Source: an uncultured Aquincola sp. | GTDB taxonomy: Bacteria > Pseudomonadota > Gammaproteobacteria > Burkholderiales > Burkholderiaceae | Assembly (NCBI GenBank): GCA_937883885.1 | Contig: CAKZXL010000659.1 | Location: 1 to 10,520, forward strand | Length of the DNA: 10,520 nt | Direction: 5' to 3' | Shown: positions 1-6,887 of the stretch, in pieces | Position numbering within the stretch: position 1 is the stretch's first letter | Layout of the letters: the number at the start of each line of letters is the position of its first letter | Made by a program: the position numbers and the translations under genes | Notes under the pieces: generated by a model | Database searches by the model: none | Seen by the model: only the letters and a program-made list of their open reading frames with translations | Told to the model about the DNA's origin: nothing

Positions 1-1232
1 ACTGGGCACCGATGCCCGTGCCGGCCGCCGGCATCGACGCGATCGTGCTGACGCACGCCCACATCGACCACAGCGGCTACGTGCCGCTGCTGGCGCGGCA
101 GGGCTTCAAGGGTAAGGTGTACTGCTCGGAAGCGACCTATGAGCTCTGTCGCATCCTGCTACCCGACAGCGGCCACCTGCAGGAGGAGGAAGCCGAGTAC
201 GCCAACCGGCGCGGCTACTCCAAGCACAAACCGGCGCTGCCGCTGTACACCCGCGAGGACGCCGAGCGCTGCCTGAAGCAGTTCGTCCCCCGGCCCTACG
301 GCACCCCGTGGAGCCCCGCTCCCGGGCTGCAGGCGCGCATGGATCCGTCGGGGCACATGCTGGGGTCCGCCTTCGTGAAGATCGACGACGGCCGGCGCTC
401 GATCCTGTTCTCCGGCGACATCGGTCGTCCGAACGACCTGGTGCTGGTCGCACCGGCCCGCGTCCCGGGTGCCGACTACGCCGTGGTCGAGTCCACCTAC
501 GGCGACCGCCAGCACGAGGCCAGCGACCCGCTGCTCAAGCTCGGCGAGGTCATCAACCGCACGGCGGCACGCGGCGGGGTCGTTGTGATCCCTGCATTCG
601 CCGTGGGCCGCGCGCAGAACCTGATGTACTGCATCCACCTGCTCAAAGAGCGCGGCGTCATCCATCACCTGCCGGTGTACCTCGACAGCCCGATGGCCAC
701 CGACGCGACGCGCATCTACCACGCGCACCAAAGCGAGCACCGGCTGAGCCCCCAGCAGTGCGAGGCCATGTGCCATGCCGCGACGATCGTCAACAAGCCC
801 GACGACTCGCGCGCGCTGAGCGCGCGGCGTGGCCCGATGGTCATCATCTCGGCCAGCGGCATGGCCACAGGCGGGCGCGTCGTCCATCACCTGAAGGCCT
901 TCGCACCGGACCGCCGCAACACGATCCTGTTCGCGGGCTACCAGGCCGGCGGCACCCGCGGCGCCGCCATCCTGCAGGGCGCCACCTCGGTGCGTATCCA
1001 TGGCGAGGACGTGCCGATCCACGCCGAAGTGGCGGCGCTGGACAGCTTGTCCGCTCACGCAGACGCCGGCGAGATCCTGCAGTGGCTGCGCGGCTTCGAC
1101 GCGCCGCCGACGCAGACCTTCATCACCCACGGTGAACCGGCGGCGGCCGACGCGATGCGCTCGCGCATCGAGCGCGAGTTGCACTGGCCCTGCCGCGTGC
1201 CCGACTACCTGGAAACGGTGGACCTGGCATGA
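1..1232 (+). CDS. Beta-CASP metallo-beta-lactamase ribonuclease (5'-partial)
   Basis: A zinc-dependent MBL-fold RNA nuclease of the beta-CASP group, which contains bacterial and archaeal RNA-processing nucleases and CPSF73-like enzymes. The reading frame is open from base 3 to the window edge, and homologues carry some 50 more residues before the first visible motif, so the start is upstream and the ATG at 12 is internal. Numbering from that ATG, the metal motif HAHIDH is at 15-20, further metal ligands are H115 (SGHMLG) and D136 (FSGDIG), beta-CASP motif A is E160 (ESTYGD), the PAFAVGRAQ segment is at 194-202, SAHAD is at 347-351, and the C-terminal motif histidine is H373 (THGEP). All expected catalytic positions are present, so the enzyme should be active, probably in the cytoplasm. 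Its stop overlaps the next start (ATGA). Family assignment is firm; the RNA substrate and whether it cuts as exo- or endonuclease are not determined by sequence. Confidence 0.93.
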   Translation, partial: WAPMPVPAAGIDAIVLTHAHIDHSGYVPLLARQGFKGKVYCSEATYELCRILLPDSGHLQEEEAEYANRRGYSKHKPALPLYTREDAERCLKQFVPRPYGTPWSPAPGLQARMDPSGHMLGSAFVKIDDGRRSILFSGDIGRPNDLVLVAPARVPGADYAVVESTYGDRQHEASDPLLKLGEVINRTAARGGVVVIPAFAVGRAQNLMYCIHLLKERGVIHHLPVYLDSPMATDATRIYHAHQSEHRLSPQQCEAMCHAATIVNKPDDSRALSARRGPMVIISASGMATGGRVVHHLKAFAPDRRNTILFAGYQAGGTRGAAILQGATSVRIHGEDVPIHAEVAALDSLSAHADAGEILQWLRGFDAPPTQTFITHGEPAAADAMRSRIERELHWPCRVPDYLETVDLA

Positions 1233-2779
1233 GTGCGGACATGGGTACGGACTCGAAGGCCTCGCACGGTGACGGCGCCGACAACACGCTGCGCGCCTGG
1301 CGCACCGGCATCGACACCTACCAGGAGCCGGTCGTCTACATGCGGCGCGATTGTGCCGTCTGCCGCTCTGAGGGCTTCACCACTCAGGCACGTGTCCAGC
1401 TCACGACGGGCTCGGGCAGCATCGTGGCCACGCTCAGCGTGGTGGATGGCCCCTGGCTCGGGCATGGCATCGCGGGCTTGTCCGAAGCAGCGTGGACTTC
1501 GCTTCGCCCGCAGCCGGGCGAGTGGCTCACCGTCAGCCATGCGCCGGTCCTCGAGTCGCTCAGCCATGTCCGCGCCAAGGTCTACGGTCACCGCCTCGAT
1601 GCCGGTGCCTTTCGCGCCGTCATCGGCGACATCGCGGCCGGCCGCTACTCCGATCTGCACCTGGCCACCTTCATCACCGCCTGCGCGGGCGACCGCCTCG
1701 ATCTCGACGAGACGGTCTCGCTGACGCGGGCGATGATCAACGTGGGCGAACGGCTGGACTGGGGCCGCGACAGGGTCGTCGACAAACACTGCGTCGGCGG
1801 CCTGCCCGGCAACCGCACGACGCTTCTCGTCGTGCCGATCGTCGCGGCCTGCGGGCTGACGATGCCCAAGACCTCGTCGCGTGCGATCACGTCCCCCGCC
1901 GGCACGGCGGACACGATGGAGGTGCTGGCACCGGTCGATCTCGACATCGCCGCGATGCGGCGCACGGTGGAACGAACCGGGGCCTGCATCGTCTGGGGAG
2001 GTTCGGTACGGCTGAGCCCGGCCGATGACATCCTGATCCGCGTCGAGCGCCCGCTCGATCTCGACAGCGAGGGCCAGCTGGTCGCCTCCGTGTTGTCCAA
2101 GAAGGCCGCGGCCGGTTCGACGCACGTGCTGATCGATCTGCCGGTGGGGCCGACGGCCAAGGTCCGCAGCGCCGAGGCTGCACAGACGCTCGGGCTCCGG
2201 CTCGTCGAGGTCGGCCAGGCCATTGGCTTGCGGGTGGCGTTGCGCGTCACCGACGGCTTGCAGCCGGTCGGGCGCGGCATCGGCCCGGCGCTGGAGGCGC
2301 GCGACGTGCTGGCCGTGCTGCGCCGACAGGCCGATGCGCCCGACGATCTGAGGCAGCGCGCCTTGCGACTGGCCGGCGACATCCTCGAGCTGGGCGGCGC
2401 GGCGCCGGAAGGCAGCGGCCTGCGCCTGGCGACCGAGGTTCTCGCCGACGGCCGAGCCTGGGCAAAGTTCGCCGCCATCTGCGAAGCCCAGGGCGGCCTG
2501 CGCGACGTGCCGCCGGCGTCGCACCGGCGGGCCGTCGAGGCGCCCTCGGGGGGGCGCATCACGGCGATCGACAACCGCGTGCTGTCGCGAGCCGCCAAGC
2601 TCGCCGGCGCCCCGAAAGCACCGGCCGCCGGCGTCGACGTGCACGCCAGGCTTGGCGACATCGTGCAACCCGGGCAGCCGCTCTTCACGCTGCATGCGCA
2701 GGCTCCGGGAGAACTGGCTTACGCGCAGCAGTACATCGAAACCCGTCCCCCCATCTTCCAGATCTCGGAGGTGTCTTGA
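1229..2779 (+). CDS. AMP/NMP phosphorylase (thymidine phosphorylase type 2 family)
   Basis: A 516-residue pyrimidine-nucleoside-phosphorylase-fold enzyme of the long, archaeal-type branch. Characterised archaeal members phosphorolyse AMP, CMP or UMP to free base and ribose 1,5-bisphosphate; many databases still label the branch putative thymidine phosphorylase. An N-terminal extra domain (about 1-95) is followed by the helical domain, the phosphate-binding KHCVGGLPGN segment starting at K186, and the PKTSSRAITS and AGTADTMEVL segments (about 213-233). A C-terminal PYNP-like domain (about 430-505) ends the protein. True thymidine phosphorylases have a GGTLDKLE-like segment whose lysine contacts the base; here it reads AGTADTMEVL, as in AMP phosphorylases, which argues for nucleotide rather than nucleoside substrates. 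The start ATG overlaps the nuclease stop as ATGA, and the stop overlaps the TTG of the next gene. The family is certain; NMP specificity is inferred from motifs. Confidence 0.9.
   Translation: MSADMGTDSKASHGDGADNTLRAWRTGIDTYQEPVVYMRRDCAVCRSEGFTTQARVQLTTGSGSIVATLSVVDGPWLGHGIAGLSEAAWTSLRPQPGEWLTVSHAPVLESLSHVRAKVYGHRLDAGAFRAVIGDIAAGRYSDLHLATFITACAGDRLDLDETVSLTRAMINVGERLDWGRDRVVDKHCVGGLPGNRTTLLVVPIVAACGLTMPKTSSRAITSPAGTADTMEVLAPVDLDIAAMRRTVERTGACIVWGGSVRLSPADDILIRVERPLDLDSEGQLVASVLSKKAAAGSTHVLIDLPVGPTAKVRSAEAAQTLGLRLVEVGQAIGLRVALRVTDGLQPVGRGIGPALEARDVLAVLRRQADAPDDLRQRALRLAGDILELGGAAPEGSGLRLATEVLADGRAWAKFAAICEAQGGLRDVPPASHRRAVEAPSGGRITAIDNRVLSRAAKLAGAPKAPAAGVDVHARLGDIVQPGQPLFTLHAQAPGELAYAQQYIETRPPIFQISEVS
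2767..2771 (+). promoter_or_regulatory. Ribosome binding site for the TTG-started PRPP synthetase
   Basis: GGAGG lies four bases before the TTG at 2776, inside the last codons of the phosphorylase gene. There is no ATG or GTG at the expected N-terminus, and the protein from TTG begins exactly where this family begins (RPIVFHLPGDE). This site therefore decides an unusual TTG start that overlaps the preceding stop (TTGA). Confidence 0.7.
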
Positions 2780-3675
2780 GACCGATCGTCTTCCATCTGC
2801 CCGGCGACGAGGCCTTTGCCGACCGGCTGGTGCGCGCGCTGCAGGCCGAACCTGCCGGATTGGAACTGCACCGCTTTCCGGACGGCGAGTCGCTGGTTCG
2901 CCTGGACGCCGACGTGACGGGCCGGACCGTCGTGATCACCTGCAGCCTCGCGCGGCCTGACGAGAAAACGCTGCCGCTGCTGTTCGCGGCCGACGCTGCG
3001 CGCGACCTCGGCGCGGCGAAGGTGCTGCTCGCGGCGCCCTACCTCGCCTACCTGCGGCAGGACCGGCGCTTCCATGCCGGCGAGGCCGTGACGTCGCGCT
3101 CCTACGCGGCGCTGCTGTCGACCGCCTTCGATGCGCTCGTGACGGCCGATCCGCACCTGCACCGCTACCACGCACTCGACGAGATCTACCGCATCCCGAC
3201 ACGGGTCGTGCACACCGCACCGCTGATCGCCCGCTGGATCGCGGCACAGGTCGAACGGCCGCTGCTGATCGGCCCCGACTCGGAGAGCGAGCAATGGGTC
3301 GCGGAAGTCGCCGCCGCCTCCGGCGCGCCCTGGACCGTGCTGCAGAAGATCCGCCGCGGCGACCGCGATGTCGAGGTCAGCCTGCCGGATGTGTCGGCCT
3401 GGCCCGACCGCCAACCCGTGCTGGTCGACGACATCGTCTCGAGCGCACGCACCATGATCCAGGCGGTGGCCAGCGTGCGCCGCGTCGGCCTGCCGGCGCC
3501 GCTGTGCATCGGCGTGCACGCGCTGTTCGCGCCGGGCGCCTACGAGGAACTGCTGGCCAGCCGGCCGGCCCGCGTGCTCAGCTGCGACACGGTGCCGCAT
3601 GCATCCAACGAGATCAGCGTCGTCGAACCGATGGCGCGCGCGCTTGAAGAGTTGATGGAGGGAACCGCATCGTGA
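2776..3675 (+). CDS. Ribose-phosphate diphosphokinase (PRPP synthetase), divergent short form
   Basis: Predicted to transfer diphosphate from ATP to ribose 5-phosphate, giving PRPP and AMP in the cytoplasm. At 299 residues it is shorter than the housekeeping bacterial enzyme (about 310-320) and closer in length to archaeal forms. Visible motifs are the ATP-site segment YLAYLRQDRRFHAGEAVTSR (about 94-113), DPHLHRYHALDEIY from D125 in place of the canonical DLHADQIQGFF-like pyrophosphate motif, the catalytic loop with K191 and R193 (QKIRRGDRDVEV), and the PRPP/ribose-5-phosphate loop VLVDDIVSSARTM at 215-227. The start is TTG, supported by GGAGG four bases upstream and overlap with the preceding stop. 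Its stop overlaps the GTG of the protease gene. It is probably a specialised second copy, since the housekeeping gene usually sits elsewhere. The family is clear; whether it runs forward in vivo or uses another ribose phosphate is unknown. Confidence 0.88.
   Translation: MRPIVFHLPGDEAFADRLVRALQAEPAGLELHRFPDGESLVRLDADVTGRTVVITCSLARPDEKTLPLLFAADAARDLGAAKVLLAAPYLAYLRQDRRFHAGEAVTSRSYAALLSTAFDALVTADPHLHRYHALDEIYRIPTRVVHTAPLIARWIAAQVERPLLIGPDSESEQWVAEVAAASGAPWTVLQKIRRGDRDVEVSLPDVSAWPDRQPVLVDDIVSSARTMIQAVASVRRVGLPAPLCIGVHALFAPGAYEELLASRPARVLSCDTVPHASNEISVVEPMARALEELMEGTAS
3657..3663 (+). promoter_or_regulatory. Ribosome binding site for the GTG-started DegS-like protease
   Basis: GGAGGGA in the last codons of the PRPP synthetase gene precedes the GTG at 3672 by eight bases. 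It supports the GTG start, which overlaps the preceding stop as GTGA. Confidence 0.6.
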
Positions 3676-4838
3676 ACAACAATCGACCGTCCCTTGTCCG
3701 GCGGCTGTGGCTGGTGATTGCGCAGGTGATCGCGGTGTCGGCCGGCCTGCTGATCGCCTGGCGGGCGTTCGGGCCCGAGCCCGTGGCGCCAGCGCGCACG
3801 GACGTCGTGGCGCTACGCGAGGCGCCGCACGCCGACACGTCGGCGTCGGCGCCGAATGGCAAGGCCGTCATGACACGCCTCGAGGGGGGCTTTCGCGCGG
3901 CGGCGGCCAAGGCCTCGGCCTCGGTCGTCAACATCTACACGCGCAAGGCACCACCACGACAGCTGCCCGGCTGGCTGCGGCCCTATGGCGGCTCCGACGA
4001 GGAGGCAGCGCAGGGTCAATCCAGCCTGGGCTCCGGCGTCATCGTCGCCGCCCAGGGCTTCATCCTGACCAACAACCACGTCGTCGAGGGCGCCGACGAG
4101 ATCGCGGTGATGCTGCCGGGCGGCAAGGTGGCCGAGGCGCGCGTCGTCGGCACCGACCCCGAGACCGACCTTGCCGTGCTGCGTGTCGAGGCCAAGGGTC
4201 TGCAGCCGATCACCTTCGCCGATCCGGCCTCGGTGCAGATCGGCGACATCGTGCTGGCCGTCGGCGATCCGTTCGGCGTCGGCCAGACGGTGACGCAGGG
4301 CATCGTCAGCGCGACGGGCCGCAACCGTCTCGGCATCAACACCTTCGAGAACTTCATCCAGACCGACGCGGCGATCAATCCCGGCAATTCGGGCGGCGCG
4401 CTGGTCGATGCGTCCGGCCACCTGGTGGGCATCAACACCGCGATCTATTCGCGCAGCGGCGGATCGCAAGGCATCGGCTTCGCTATTCCCGTGAGTCTCG
4501 CGCGGCAGGTGATGGAACAGATCATCGCCAGCGGCCGCGTCAGCCGCGGCTGGCTCGGCGTGAGCGCCCGCGACGTCATCCACGAGACCACCGGCGCTGC
4601 GGCCGGCGCCGCGCTTGTCGCCGTGCAGCGCGGCGGCCCGGCCGACCGCGCCGGCTTGCGCGCCGGCGACACAGTTCTGTCGATCAACGGCAAGGAAGTC
4701 GTCGACACGGCCGCGCTGATCAACGAGACGGCCGCACTGAACCCAGGCACCCAAGCGCAGTTCAAGATCCTGCGCGGCCGCGAGGCCGTGTCCCTGGCGG
4801 TCGAACTGGGCCAGCGCCCGGTCACGCGCAAGCCATGA
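3672..4838 (+). CDS. Membrane-anchored HtrA/DegS-type serine protease with one PDZ domain
   Basis: A 388-residue trypsin-like protease of the HtrA (S1C) family, expected to be anchored in the inner membrane with its protease and PDZ domains in the periplasm. One N-terminal hydrophobic segment (about 11-32) after a short basic start acts as signal-anchor. A linker (about 33-110) precedes the protease domain. The triad is H136 (TNNHVVEG), D166 (ETDLAVL) and S240 (NPGNSGGAL). The spacings of 30 and 74 residues nearly match those I recall for DegS (30 and 75). A single PDZ domain (about 293-385) ends the protein, giving DegS-like rather than two-PDZ DegP/DegQ architecture. DegS cleaves anti-sigma factor RseA on envelope stress, but no rseA, rseP or rpoE is visible here, so that role cannot be assumed. 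The GTG start overlaps the preceding stop. The family is certain; the substrate is unknown. Confidence 0.93.
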   Translation: MNNNRPSLVRRLWLVIAQVIAVSAGLLIAWRAFGPEPVAPARTDVVALREAPHADTSASAPNGKAVMTRLEGGFRAAAAKASASVVNIYTRKAPPRQLPGWLRPYGGSDEEAAQGQSSLGSGVIVAAQGFILTNNHVVEGADEIAVMLPGGKVAEARVVGTDPETDLAVLRVEAKGLQPITFADPASVQIGDIVLAVGDPFGVGQTVTQGIVSATGRNRLGINTFENFIQTDAAINPGNSGGALVDASGHLVGINTAIYSRSGGSQGIGFAIPVSLARQVMEQIIASGRVSRGWLGVSARDVIHETTGAAAGAALVAVQRGGPADRAGLRAGDTVLSINGKEVVDTAALINETAALNPGTQAQFKILRGREAVSLAVELGQRPVTRKP

Positions 4839-4839
4839 T

Positions 4840-4843
4840 GGAG
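4840..4843 (+). promoter_or_regulatory. Ribosome binding site deciding the GTG start of the VTT protein
   Basis: GGAG precedes the GTG at 4851 by seven bases. The frame upstream of this GTG closes at once with a TGA at 4836-4838 (shared with the protease stop), so GTG 4851 is the earliest possible start. The in-frame ATG at 4881 is the only nearby alternative. Confidence 0.55.
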
Positions 4844-4850
4844 ACATCCC

Positions 4851-5465
4851 GTGCTGCGCGGTGCACTCGAATCGGGGCTGATGCGCACGCTGCTGCGGCG
4901 AGCCGACAGTCCTGCGTTCCCGGCGGTGGTGGGCGCCGTGGCGGTCGCCGCGACGCTGTCGATGTCCGTGCCCTTCGCAACCCTGCTGGTGGCGGCGGTG
5001 CTGATGGCGCGGCGCCGCTGGGGCGCGATCGCCGTGGGTGCCAGTCTGGGCGCAGCGCTGGGCGCGGCACTGCTGTACCTGGTGTTCCACCACCTCGGCT
5101 GGGCCCGGCTGTTCGAAGCCTACCCGGATGTCGTGCGTTCGTCCGCCTGGAGCGATGCCACCCGATGGTTGTCTGCCTACGGCGTCGTGGCCCTGCTTGT
5201 GATAGCCGCCACGCCGCTGCCGCTGACACCGGCGTTGATGTTCGCCGGCATCTCCCGGCTGCCGATCGGCGAGGTGGTGATCGCGCTGTGGATCGGCAAA
5301 CTCGCGAAGTACCTCGTGTATGCGTGGCTGGCCTCGCGCTTTCCGGAACGTGCGCTGCAGCGCGGTCAGCGCCATGCCGAAGCACTGCGCGTCATCGTCG
5401 CCCGTGCCCTGTCGACCACGCCGGCTCAGCGGGACGACACCACGTCGTCCGGGGAACTGCGGTGA
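4851..5465 (+). CDS. VTT-domain (DedA/SNARE-associated-like) membrane protein
   Basis: A 204-residue integral membrane protein with a VTT-type (DedA/TMEM41/VMP1-like) domain. Hydrophobic segments lie at about 24-52 and 58-80. After an amphipathic stretch containing WSDATRWLSAYG come segments at about 108-125 and 130-160. The recognisable VTT part is TPLPLTPALMFAG followed by the small/polar helix around GKLAKYLVYAWLAS, resembling the conserved P-x-P and G-rich helix that forms the re-entrant core in DedA proteins. Bacterial DedA proteins support membrane integrity, proton-motive force or lipid-carrier flipping; this divergent copy has no assigned substrate. It starts 12 bases after the protease stop at a GTG, so it is probably co-transcribed. 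The C-terminal 35 residues are polar and probably cytosolic. Family call is moderately sure, function unknown. Confidence 0.75.
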   Translation: MLRGALESGLMRTLLRRADSPAFPAVVGAVAVAATLSMSVPFATLLVAAVLMARRRWGAIAVGASLGAALGAALLYLVFHHLGWARLFEAYPDVVRSSAWSDATRWLSAYGVVALLVIAATPLPLTPALMFAGISRLPIGEVVIALWIGKLAKYLVYAWLASRFPERALQRGQRHAEALRVIVARALSTTPAQRDDTTSSGELR

Positions 5466-5524
5466 TGACGCTTGGCGACCCGCAGTCCCGACCGACCGAC
5501 ACCCCCCTGCAGGAGGCATGCTGA
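5465..5524 (+). other. Possible 19-codon coupling mini-ORF between two membrane-protein genes
   Basis: The ATG at 5465 overlaps the VTT gene's TGA stop (TGATG). The 19-codon frame (MTLGDPQSRPTDTPLQEAC) ends in a TGA at 5522-5524 that overlaps the ATG at 5524, again TGATG. The AGGAGG serving the next gene lies inside its last codons. No good ribosome binding site precedes the mini-ORF, so translation would rely on re-initiation by ribosomes ending the upstream gene. It could be a coupling device across the 58-base gap, or chance; the peptide resembles nothing I recognise. Confidence 0.25.
5511..5516 (+). promoter_or_regulatory. Strong ribosome binding site selecting the start at 5524
   Basis: A perfect AGGAGG lies one base before the in-frame ATG at 5518 and seven bases before the ATG at 5524. 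Spacing favours 5524, and the resulting MCFSAQASF N-terminus matches the family's conserved beginning. A longer frame open from about 5320 overlaps the upstream gene and is not used. Confidence 0.75.
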
Positions 5525-6195
5525 TGTGCTTTTCCGCGCAAGCCAGCTTCACCGCCGGCGCCGTGTTGCTGATGGTAGGCGCGGCCACCGTGCGGCGCGC
5601 GCGTGTTCGCTCGGAACTGCCGTACGCCTGGATTCCGGTCCTCTTCGGCATCCAGCAACTGCTCGAAGGCGCGCTCTGGCTGACCTTCCCGGACCGCGCG
5701 CCAGTGCTCAACACGGTGCTGACGCACGCCTACTCGTTCTTCTCGCACGTGCTGTGGCCGATCTACGTGCCGCTGGCTGCGCTGGCGCTGGAGACCGTGC
5801 CCTGGCGGCGGCGGGCCCTGATCGCCATCACCATCGCGGGCAGCGCCGTGGGGCTGTACCTGCTGGCCACGCTGTTCACGCTGCCGATCGTCGCCACGGT
5901 GACAGGCCAGCACATCGCGTACGAGTCGCCCCACTTCTACGCGCTGGCTGCGATGTCGCTGTACCTGCTCGGCACTTGTGCAAGCCTGGTGTTCTCCAGC
6001 CACGTGCGGGTGGCTGCCTTCGGCGTGGCCGCGTTCGTGTCCGCGGTGGCGGCCTACGCCTTCTACGCGACCTGGTTCATTTCGGTGTGGTGTTTCTTCG
6101 CCGGGGTGCTCAGCGTCATCGTGTTCCTGTACTTCACCGATGCGCGCCGGACCGCACGTGTTCCCAGCGCGGCGCCGGAACTGGAGGCACGTTGA
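5524..6195 (+). CDS. Polytopic membrane protein of the 'MCFS' type (DUF6629-like)
   Basis: A 223-residue hydrophobic protein with about six or seven predicted transmembrane helices, at roughly 8-22, 35-55, 63-92, 100-121, 136-160, 164-183 and 186-204. Its first residues, MCFSAQASF followed by a G-A-rich helix, and the IQQLLEGALW stretch near 44-53 match a family of uncharacterised bacterial membrane proteins that I recall as DUF6629. No catalytic motif is evident. The chosen start uses the AGGAGG seven bases upstream. The stop overlaps the methyltransferase start as TGATG, so the two are probably translationally coupled and may act in one process at the inner membrane. Topology is by eye, and no function is known to me. 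The DUF label comes from memory and should be confirmed by a profile search. Confidence 0.75.
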   Translation: MCFSAQASFTAGAVLLMVGAATVRRARVRSELPYAWIPVLFGIQQLLEGALWLTFPDRAPVLNTVLTHAYSFFSHVLWPIYVPLAALALETVPWRRRALIAITIAGSAVGLYLLATLFTLPIVATVTGQHIAYESPHFYALAAMSLYLLGTCASLVFSSHVRVAAFGVAAFVSAVAAYAFYATWFISVWCFFAGVLSVIVFLYFTDARRTARVPSAAPELEAR

Positions 6196-6887
6196 TGGGC
6201 GGGACGAAGGGCTTTACACCCGCGCTCGGCTTTAACGCCCTCACGCCGCTGTACGACCGCGTGGTGGCGCTGACAACGCGCGAGCGTAGCTTCAAGCGGG
6301 CGCTGCTCGACCAGGCGGCCATCGAGCCCGGCCATCAGGTGCTGGACGTCGGCTGCGGCACCGGCACGCTGGTCATCGCGGCGCAGCGCCGACAGCCGGG
6401 AGCGCATCTGTCGGCGCTCGATGCCGACCCCGCGGTGCTCGCCATCGCAGTGCGCAAGGCAAGGCACGCCGGCGCGGAAATCGTGTTCGACCTGGGTCGC
6501 TCGTCCGCCCTGCCCTACGCCGACGAACGTTTCGACCGCGTCGTGTCGAGCCTCTTCTTCCACCACCTGTCATGGGGCGACAAACTGCTGACCGCGCGCG
6601 AGATGCATCGCGTGCTGCGCCCTGCCGGCGAACTGCACGTCGCCGACTGGGGCCGCGCGGGCGGCCTGGTCAGCCGGACCGCGTTCCTGGCGGTCCAGCT
6701 TCTCGACGGCTTCGCCACCACGAGCGACAACGTCGCCGGAATGCTGCCGGTGCTGTTCGCGTCCGCGGGCTTCCGCCAGGTCGAGGAAACGCGCCGGATC
6801 CCCACCGCTCTTGGCATCGTCTCGCTGTACCGGGCTGTCAAGGGCAGCGCCGCGCCGGGCCGGCGCTCAGCCGGAGGCACGGCATGA
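6195..6887 (+). CDS. Class I SAM-dependent methyltransferase
   Basis: A 230-residue Rossmann-fold methyltransferase using S-adenosylmethionine. Motif I is VLDVGCGTG at 49-57. The acidic residue at the end of strand 2 that binds the SAM ribose is D76 in SALDADP. The post-II region reads RSSALPYADERFDRVVSS (about 102-119) followed by FFHHL, typical of the Methyltransf_11/UbiE-like group, and MHRVLRPAGELHVADWG (about 138-154) is the usual strand-4/5 region. The N-terminal NALTPLYDRVVAL resembles the start of ubiquinone/menaquinone methyltransferases, so a small or lipid-like acceptor is possible, but the substrate is not determined. The start is supported by GGAGG at 6183-6187 and by overlap with the preceding stop (TGATG). 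Its own stop overlaps the next ATG (ATGA). The C-terminal tail is basic and non-conserved. Family call is firm. Confidence 0.92.
   Translation: MGGTKGFTPALGFNALTPLYDRVVALTTRERSFKRALLDQAAIEPGHQVLDVGCGTGTLVIAAQRRQPGAHLSALDADPAVLAIAVRKARHAGAEIVFDLGRSSALPYADERFDRVVSSLFFHHLSWGDKLLTAREMHRVLRPAGELHVADWGRAGGLVSRTAFLAVQLLDGFATTSDNVAGMLPVLFASAGFRQVEETRRIPTALGIVSLYRAVKGSAAPGRRSAGGTA

Noticed and set aside
12..14. ATG at base 12 as the real start of the ribonuclease
   Set aside because: The frame stays open to the window edge and the family has a conserved first strand and metal-binding region start before this point, so this methionine is internal.
1205..2695. 496-codon open frame on the - strand opposite the phosphorylase
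   Set aside because: It mirrors the codon pattern of a well-conserved + strand gene in GC-rich DNA, has low-complexity arginine/glycine/alanine/aspartate composition and matches no family I recognise.
3707..5524. 605-codon + strand frame overlapping the protease and VTT genes
   Set aside because: Arginine-rich shadow frame; the overlapping frames carry clear catalytic and membrane motifs. Only its last 19 codons after the VTT stop are noted as a possible mini-ORF.
3813..5714. 633-codon open frame on the - strand across the protease and membrane-protein genes
   Set aside because: It spans several real genes and their junctions, its composition is that of antisense translation, and no domain is recognisable.
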